Assembly (NCBI GenBank): GCA_003427395.1
Contig: BFEA01000361.1
Location: forward strand, 259,150-281,658
Reading direction: 5' to 3'
From: Chara braunii
Taxonomy: Eukaryota > Streptophyta > Charophyceae > Charales > Characeae
Length of the DNA: 22,509 bases
Position numbers and translations under genes: made by a program. Under the pieces are notes generated by a model. That model made no database searches, had not been told where the DNA came from, and was given only the letters and a program-made list of their open reading frames with translations. Position 1 is the first letter of the stretch. Each line of letters starts with the position of its first letter. Positions 17,761-22,509 of this stretch are shown in pieces.

Positions 17761-17898
17761 TAACAATGAATGGCTGAACCAGAATCTATGTCCGAATCCC
17801 TTTTCTACTGCCAGCACAACAAGAGGTGCACCATAGCCATGGCGGCCTCCTGCCTCCACTTCCGACAGGCAATGGCTATGGCGGACTACTAGGGGCCC
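17463..17898 (+). repeat. tandem duplication of a (CAA/TAA)n plus ~135-bp unit
   Basis: Two units each begin with (CAA)n/(TAA)n (17463-17560 and 17697-17766). Each continues with AATGAATGGCTGAACCAGAA and a GC-richer stretch with CCATGGC.GCCTCC, ending CTACTAGGGGCCC (about 17692 and 17898). Non-microsatellite parts match at about 90% by eye. Later words such as TCCACCATAGCCA near 18130 suggest further, more degraded relatives. Unknown element. Confidence 0.8.
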
Positions 17899-18658
17899 TG
17901 CTCCGGTGTTCAACAGACAACGCAAAAGCAGCTATCTCCTCCACTCTTCAGGCCGCCGTGCCTGACTCTGCCTTGAATTCTTCTTGATGCAGCAGTGCTA
18001 CCGTAACGGGGGCCTTCCAGATGCAGCACCTACCAAGCAGATGAAGATAGCGTCCACCATAGCCAGGTAAGTACCTCTGGCCGCCCTCCTTGCCAGTCCC
18101 CTTCTTCCTCCTCCTCCTACCTGAACCGGTCCACCATAGCCAAGGTGGATGGCCAGGCGCTCCTCACCAGGCGCTCCAGCAGCTTGACACCCAAACTTGC
18201 ACGCAGCAAATGAGGAGGAGCAAAGCAGCTCGCAACTCGCTGCTCCTGGAGATATAGCGGCCAACCAGCCTCTTGGACGGTGACTTCCTAGGCCGCACGG
18301 CCTCCAAGCAACCGGTATGTCCTCCCTTTCGGAGGGAAACATCATTGCAGACGTGATATCTACTGCTACAGGCCCTAGACTCTACACTACCGGACCTCTT
18401 CCCCCCTAAAGGTATGCTTTTTGTCTTCTTCTGCTCTGCCTACCGCTACTCGAGTGCTACTGGTACCGACACTTCGCTACTTGAGTGTGCCCTAAGCTAC
18501 CCACTTCGGTAACTTGAGTGTTTTGCCCCCCTGCAACCCCCAAAGTCACAGCCACAGGCACCTCCCAGCCGCGTGCACCTTCCAAACAAACAAGTGTCGT
18601 GGCGGGCCACACACACACTCAGGCCGACAAGCACCCAGACAGGCACACGGATCAGCAA

Positions 18659-18660
<2 letters not shown>
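17899..18660. other. intronic sequence, no gene recognised
   Basis: GC-richer sequence with partial relatives of the upstream duplicated unit (about 18020-18150) and a repeated CTACT.GAGTG word (about 18445-18520). No protein-like frame and no HAD exon was found. Confidence 0.45.

Positions 18661-18693
<33 letters not shown>
18661..18693 (+). repeat. (CA)n microsatellite
   Basis: About 16 CA units. The following region to 18980 has AAATCAGCTGTGT twice (about 18718 and 18827) and is otherwise featureless. Confidence 0.95.
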
Positions 18694-18696
<3 letters not shown>

Positions 18697-19018
18697 TTAG
18701 AAAACTCAGCAAAAAAGAAATCAGCTGTGTGTGCGTGTTTGTGCGTTTGACCAGTTGTCTGTGTGTGATCCGCTGGACGTTTAGGAATCTCAGCAGCAAG
18801 GCATACAGTCCAGCGGCAAAACAAAAAAATCAGCTGTGTCCTCAGTCTGGGTTTTGGCAGGTCCTTACAATCAGATTAAAATTATTAAATATAAAATTTA
18901 ATAAATGGCATTGGCTTAGTTTGGCTATGCGTGTTTCATTGCATATTATTGCCATAATTATGCATAATATGCATTCCCCCGTCATTTCTAACTTCTTCTT
19001 TTTTTTTCTGTTTTTTTT

Positions 19019-19117
19019 GGACCATTTCTCGATTTGTGTGTGTCATCCTTGCGCAGGGGCCATGCTGATCTTCTCTTTCTCTGTATCGCTCCAATTTTAA
19101 CCGATGTCCCGAAGGAC
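19019..19117 (-). pseudogene. U6 snRNA retropseudogene, nearly full length
   Basis: The minus strand reads GTCCTTCGGGACATC, AAAATTGGAGCGATACAGAG, AGCATGGCCCCTGCGCAAGG and AAATCGAGAAATGGTCC, with a four-base insertion (AAGAGAAGA) and a few substitutions. An A-rich tail (T-rich 18995-19018) follows its 3' end. GTCATTTCTAACTT (18981-18994) and GTCATTTCCAACTT (19119-19132) flank it as a target duplication, one mismatch in 14. The Pol III promoter is not recognisable, so it is most likely not transcribed. Confidence 0.9.
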
Positions 19118-19156
19118 TGTCATTTCCAACTTTTTTTTTTGTTTGTTTCTTTTTTT

Positions 19157-19172
19157 GGACCATTTCTCGATC

Positions 19173-19204
<32 letters not shown>

Positions 19205-19217
19205 ACGGATGTCCTGA
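19157..19217 (-). pseudogene. U6 snRNA retropseudogene with internal deletion
   Basis: Same orientation as its neighbour. It reads CAGGACATCCG, AAAATTGGAACGATACAGAG and GATTAGCATG, then jumps straight to ATCGAGAAATGGTCC, losing about 28 nt around the GCGCAAGGATGACA region. It has an A-rich tail (T-rich 19131-19156). It is flanked by TCATTTCCAAC copies at 19120-19130 and 19219-19229. Confidence 0.88.
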
Positions 19218-19285
19218 ATCATTTCCAACCTCTAATATCTGGATCTTTTCTGAATTCTAATGTCTTTTTTTTTTTTTTTTCCTTC

Positions 19286-19287
<2 letters not shown>

Positions 19288-19346
<59 letters not shown>

Positions 19347-19492
19347 AAACTACAATTGCATGCAGAAAGTACTGTTTGATGAAACTCAGCAGAGTCAGCA
19401 GACCATTTATGGTTTCTTAAGACCCATACTTTATTATCTGCATCATGTCTAATATCTTCCTTTTTTTGTTTGTTTGTGTGTGTGTTTGTGTT

Positions 19493-19563
<71 letters not shown>

Positions 19564-19582
19564 AAGCTCCGATCGACTGCAG
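19288..19582 (+). repeat. duplicated (TG)n-plus-exon unit, ~217-bp period
   Basis: T-rich sequence and (TG)n (19288-19344), then GGAAAC..TGCAG and a partial exon copy. The same order repeats with (TG)n to about 19561, GGAAGC..TGCAG and the real exon at 19583. The spacing between the two acceptor sites is 217 bp. Confidence 0.8.
19366..19422 (+). pseudogene. partial duplicate of the last visible HAD exon
   Basis: After an intact TGCAG acceptor it reads KVLFDETQQ, then, with three extra codons, QQTIYGFLRP. It parallels KLLFYETEQTVSSFLRP of the real exon (19583). Similarity is lost after CTTAAGACC and no GT donor in suitable phase is evident. It is either a decayed exon copy or, less likely, an alternative exon. 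Interestingly KVLF is closer to the usual family sequence than the KLLF of the downstream copy. Confidence 0.7.
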
Positions 19583-19771
19583 AAACTACTTTTTTACGAG
19601 ACTGAGCAGACCGTTTCCAGTTTCTTAAGACCTCATTGGACATCAGCTGTGGCAGGAAGGGCGTCCATAACGCAGGCCGTTCCCGATATGCTCGAGATTC
19701 TGCCGCTGGGTGGATCCAAAGGTGTTGGTGTGAGCATACTGCTTGATCATCTTGATGTGCCATCAGAGGAG
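19583..19771 (+). CDS. HAD phosphatase exon carrying motif III lysine
   Basis: Acceptor ACTGCAG, donor GTACGC; 189 bp, phase 0. It encodes 63 residues. KLLFYETEQTVSSFLRPHW is followed by DMLEILPLGGSKGVGV, where the Lys of GGSKG is the Cof-type HAD motif III residue, and by LLDHLDVPSEE. It joins directly to ..KFGIQ. The next exon should begin with the GDGxND motif, and none is found in 19772-22509, so the gene continues beyond the window. The preceding intron is 3519 bp. Confidence 0.92.
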
Positions 19772-20122
19772 GTACGCCTGTCTGTCTGTCTGTCTGCCTG
19801 CTTCTTTGTGTGCCTTCTTAGAGTCTGTCCATACATACACCCACCCTCTCTATCTATCAGTCAGTTTGCTTCCATCCGCCCCTCTGTCCATGTCTTTTCT
19901 CCATCCTGTCCCTCTATCCCTCTATCATGTCTCTTTCTGTCACTTAGAGGCTGTCCATTCATGCATCCACCCTCCATCCTGTCTGCCCTCCTCTTCTTCT
20001 TCTTTGTGTCCCTTCTAGTGTGTGTGGACAGACTGTCGGATGGACAGACAGATCTGGCCATACACACTAGAAGGGATGGTCTACAAATCTTCTGTCCATC
20101 TGTCTGTCCGTCCTTCTAGTGT
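19772..20122. other. pyrimidine-rich, CTGTC/CCATC-repeated intron sequence
   Basis: Starts at the exon donor. Loose tetranucleotide repeats (TCTG, CCAT) with an inverted pair CCTTCTAGTGTGTGTGGAC (20010 on) and CCATACACACTAGAAGG (20059 on), plus a third direct copy at 20112-20130. No coding signal. Confidence 0.6.
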
Positions 20123-20130
20123 GTGTGGAC

Positions 20131-20371
20131 CATACTTGCAAGCGGACGCCGTCCGCGCGGTTCCGCACGTGCGGCGGACCGCCGGACCGGACCCGCGCGG
20201 CGGACGAATGTGCACCCGACGACCAGTTACCCCCCACCCACCCCCCCAAAAAAACAAATGGCCCCGTCCGGTCCGGTCCGGTCCGGGTCCGTCTGGTCCG
20301 GGGGGAAGGTGCCGCACGCGGCAAAGCGGACCGGACCGGACGCTCGTCCGGTCCGTCCGCTTGCAAGTATG
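20131..20371. mobile_element. GC-rich hAT-like MITE, 241 bp
   Basis: The terminal inverted repeats CATACTTGCAAGCGGACG (left) and the exact complement of their first 17 bases (right end, CTTGCAAGTATG at 20360-20371) are flanked by the perfect 8-bp duplication GTGTGGAC (20123-20130, 20372-20379). The duplication fits nTnnnnAn. The interior is extremely GC-rich, with GGTCC/CCGGA repeats and many CGCG self-complementary blocks plus a CACCCCCCC run. No coding potential. Confidence 0.88.
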
Positions 20372-20456
20372 GTGTGGACAGATGGTCACATGGACAGACA
20401 GATGTACAGATGCACCGGTAGACAGATCGACAGAACGCTTCTCCTCTTGCGATGGA

Positions 20457-20657
20457 GCGAGTCATGTAGTGGGTTTACCATCGTGCTCGGTTCATAGACC
20501 GCCCCTTTGTTATATGTAATGGGTTCATAAACCGCCCCTTACTTAACCACGAGTTTTAAACTTTGCATCATGAGTTACGAAGTGGCGCTTTATGAAATGG
20601 CAGCGTTATGGGTTCATAGATCGCCCGCTGGGTAACCCATCCCATTTCATGACCCGC
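20457..20657. mobile_element. possible TIR element with internal GGTTCATARACCGCCC repeats
   Basis: GCGAGTCATGTAGTGGG (20457-20473) is an imperfect inverted repeat of CCCATTTCATGACCCGC (20641-20657). Inside, GGTTCATAGACCGCCC recurs three times with small changes (about 20489, 20521, 20610). Flanks do not give a clean duplication. Confidence 0.45.
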
Positions 20658-20894
20658 TTGTTAGACTGCAGCTAAATACTAAATAGATATATCTTTGGCT
20701 GCAGTCCACGGGTTTCGAACTTTTGATCCATATCATAAAAAGGATAACCAACCACATGCGATTCACAAACGGGAGAAAACTTGACGACTTCGTCGAGGGT
20801 ACAACAGCAACTTCACTGAGATCTGCATAGTGCCCCTTTGGCTGCAGGTAGTTTTGGAGGCTTTTTTTTTTTTTTTTTTGGAAGGGTGAAGACC

Positions 20895-21001
20895 TTAAGA
20901 TATCATCATAAACTGACCGGTCCCAGGTAATTCAGAATGATTCTTTTTTTTTTTTGGCTTAAAAGATATCATCATTGAATTGAGCAGTCCCAGGTAATTC
21001 A
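20895..21001 (+). repeat. ~65-bp tandem duplication with poly-T
   Basis: AAGATATCATCAT..TCCCAGGTAATTCAG occurs at 20897-20935 and 20962-21001, each followed by a T-run. The sequence before it (20658-20894) shows no gene. A B-box-like AGTTCGAAACC on the minus strand near 20715 stands alone. Confidence 0.75.
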
Positions 21002-21012
21002 GTTTTTTTTTT

Positions 21013-21480
21013 TTTCTTTTCTTTTTTTTTTAACCGGGCTTCCTGGCTAGTGGGGATGATACGAGCATTCTCCCCTAGCAGGTTACTGTGGTGATCCAAT
21101 CTATGCATCTGGGCATGTCCACGTCTAGGTGCAGAATCGGCAGATCATGCACTTGAGCGGTGAACTTCCAGCTGGGCCACTGCTTGGAAGTTCTTGCATT
21201 CGCAAGCTTGACCAGGCCTTCTATTTATTTTTCAATTCCAACCCCGCTTCCAACCCCGCCCCTCCCCTTGCCCCCAAAAGAGAAAAAGGAGAGAGAATGT
21301 AGCATATTAAAGCCCCCACCAGTACACGCCTCACATCAGCTGCGGCCCCTGCGGCCCCTGTCAGAGGCTGAAATGCAACGCCGGCCGCTTGTGCGTCAGT
21401 GCCGACGTTTTCGAACCAGGCGACGAAACATTTTCAGCAAGGCTGGGGCCGTGTACTGGCGGTTTTGAAACAAACCAAGG
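21013..21480. other. no gene recognised
   Basis: T-rich then GC-richer sequence with a duplicated TGCGGCCCC word (about 21341-21359). The open frames have no recognisable motif, and no HAD exon was seen. Confidence 0.45.
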
Positions 21481-21481
21481 T

Positions 21482-22139
21482 ATACCTTTCTCGGCCTTTT
21501 GGCTAAAAATAGATCAAGTGTACTGTATCTATTCTGATCAGTTTAATGGGTCTCGCTCCACTACTCTAGACTCAAGAAAAATTTCTAGAGTAGATCTAGA
21601 GTTGTCAGTGTCTAGAGTAGCGTGAATTTACTGTGATCGCTCCACTCACCCGAGACGGCCGTGCTCAAGAAAAGAAATATTTCCACTATTGACCGGGTGG
21701 GCCGTTTTCTTGTCGGCCCAGACACCCCGACGCACTCACTTGAGTACTAACGACAACGCCGCAGACTCTTGTCGGCCCAGACACCCCGACACACTCACGG
21801 AATTCAAGGCCACGGCAAGGGAACCACTGACCACTCTTGAGATAAACGGCCGCTGCAGGCGGGCACTCTAGATCGGTGTGGAGTGCGCAGTCGCCGGTGC
21901 CCCTGACAACTCTAGAAAGCGATTTGACAGGGCTCAGTTCTTGAGTAAGTGGAGCGACACTCTAGACAATTTCTTGAGTAAATTCTGACTACTCTAGAAG
22001 GAAAATTCGAGGTTCCTAGTCTAGAGTAGTGGAGCGATAATTCACTCTAGATTTTTTATTGAGTCTAGAGTAGTGGAGCGAGACCCAATATCTGGTCCGT
22101 GGTCCACTCGCAAAAAAAAAAAAAAAAAAAAAAAAAAAA
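21482..22139 (+). pseudogene. U2 snRNA retropseudogene split by a transposon
   Basis: The 5' part (21482-21547) reads ATACCTTTCTCGGCCTTTTG then GGCTAAAAATAGATCAAGTG and ATCAGTTTAAT, clearly U2 nucleotides 1 to about 62. The 3' part resumes at 22087 with AATATCTGGTCCGTGGTCC, stops at 22111 and ends in 28 As. The branch-site-recognition GUAGUA is disrupted (GTACTGTA) and an extra AAAT lies in GGCTAAGATC. The poly-A tail and loss of the 3' stem-loops indicate a LINE-mobilised, 3'-truncated copy. AAACCAAGGT before it and CAAAAAGGT after the tail may be a decayed duplication. Confidence 0.88.
21548..22086. mobile_element. 539-bp TIR transposon inserted in U2 sequence
   Basis: Perfect 28-bp terminal inverted repeats start GGGTCTCGCTCCACTACTCT (21548-21575, complement at 22059-22086). 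They are extended by subterminal copies of CGCTCCAC and TCTAGAGTAG in both orientations. The U2 trinucleotide AAT is present on both sides (21545-21547, 22087-22089), a 3-bp duplication. The interior has a 59-bp-spaced direct repeat CTTGTCGGCCCAGACACCCC (21709, 21768) and no transposase. The superfamily is uncertain: the 3-bp duplication suggests PIF/Harbinger- or CACTA-like enzymes, but the termini match neither clearly. Confidence 0.87.
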
Positions 22140-22422
22140 CAGCAAAAAGGTGATGTTCTCTGTCGATTGACAAGTGACGGGAAACCCAACTCCAAACCTA
22201 CATGTCGGCCACCATTTCCCAGACACGTCGCCACCCTATAACAAAGGGGAAAATATGCAAGCTGCCTGTCCACGCCGCCCTCTACGTTGCATCCTCCTGT
22301 GGCATTGTGTGCGGGGGTAAAGATGGTATCCCTATCTTTCTTCCATCCAGGAGAAGATGGTAACCCTATCTCTCTTCTGGAAGTTCTGGTCTACATGGTC
22401 ATTCCCCTTGGCAGAATGTCCA

Positions 22423-22425
<3 letters not shown>
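22140..22425. other. no gene recognised
   Basis: Unique-looking sequence with a repeated GATGGTA.CCCTATCT word (22322-22339 and 22354-22371). Nothing codes convincingly. Confidence 0.5.

Positions 22426-22509
<84 letters not shown>
22426..22509 (+). repeat. (TC)n microsatellite at window edge
   Basis: Forty-two TC units run to the end of the window. Confidence 0.97.

Noticed and set aside
19445-20119. Single 224-aa ORF through the last exon
   Set aside because: Only 19583-19771 is coding. The rest translates (TG)n and intronic pyrimidine repeats beyond a good donor at 19772.
20131-20371. CpG island or promoter
   Set aside because: The GC-rich block is exactly bounded by inverted repeats and an 8-bp duplication, so it is a transposon interior.
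20700-20765. tRNA pseudogene on the minus strand
   Set aside because: A B-box-like AGTTCGAAACC is present, but no A box or cloverleaf could be built.

Overview
This window is nuclear DNA from a repeat-rich eukaryote, almost certainly a member of the green (streptophyte) lineage. The evidence is four perfectly phased exons of a spliced gene whose protein matches the Cof-type HAD phosphatase domain that land plants carry fused behind a chloroplast YbeY domain (Arabidopsis AT2G25870 type, recalled from family knowledge). GT-AG introns, U2 and U6 snRNA pseudogenes, a Ty3/gypsy retrotransposon primed by initiator-Met tRNA, a LINE and many TIR elements are also present. A charophyte such as Chara would fit, but the species cannot be proved here.

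Layout. 1-58 is poly-T and 59-1072 is AT-rich with no gene. 1217-7272 is one Ty3/gypsy element on the minus strand, with 127-bp LTRs (10 differences), gag, protease, RT, RNase H, integrase and chromodomain, all broken by many stops and several frameshifts. 7327-7987 is a non-coding hAT-like element with a perfect 8-bp target duplication. 8131-8722 is an unidentified broken ORF. 8769-10083 is a cluster of a second hAT-like MITE family. It is interrupted by a single N, a 601-bp copy of the LINE found at 14122-14722, and a 38-bp Nextera mate-pair junction adapter. That interruption is a sequencing or assembly chimera, not biology.

10873-19771 (+ strand) holds four exons of the HAD gene (10873-10944, 11781-11900, 16013-16063, 19583-19771). 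Its introns contain a 460-bp assembly gap, a 42-bp-type minisatellite, a 5'-truncated LINE, a U6 retropseudogene with a 15-bp target duplication, a tRNA-like relic, foldback MITEs, a duplicated (CAA/TAA)n unit, two tandem U6 retropseudogenes and a duplicated partial exon. The gene's 5' exons (HAD motif I) and 3' exons (GDGxND motif) are not in this window.

20131-20371 is a GC-rich hAT-like MITE with a perfect 8-bp target duplication. 20457-20657 is a weaker inverted-repeat element. 21482-22139 is a poly-A-tailed U2 retropseudogene split by a 539-bp element with 28-bp perfect terminal inverted repeats and an AAT duplication. The window ends in (TC)n.

No new enzymatic or defence system is visible. 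The most informative structures are the snRNA retropseudogenes, the TIR element inside U2, the hAT-like MITE families, the duplicated exon, and the proven library artefact at 8837-9475.
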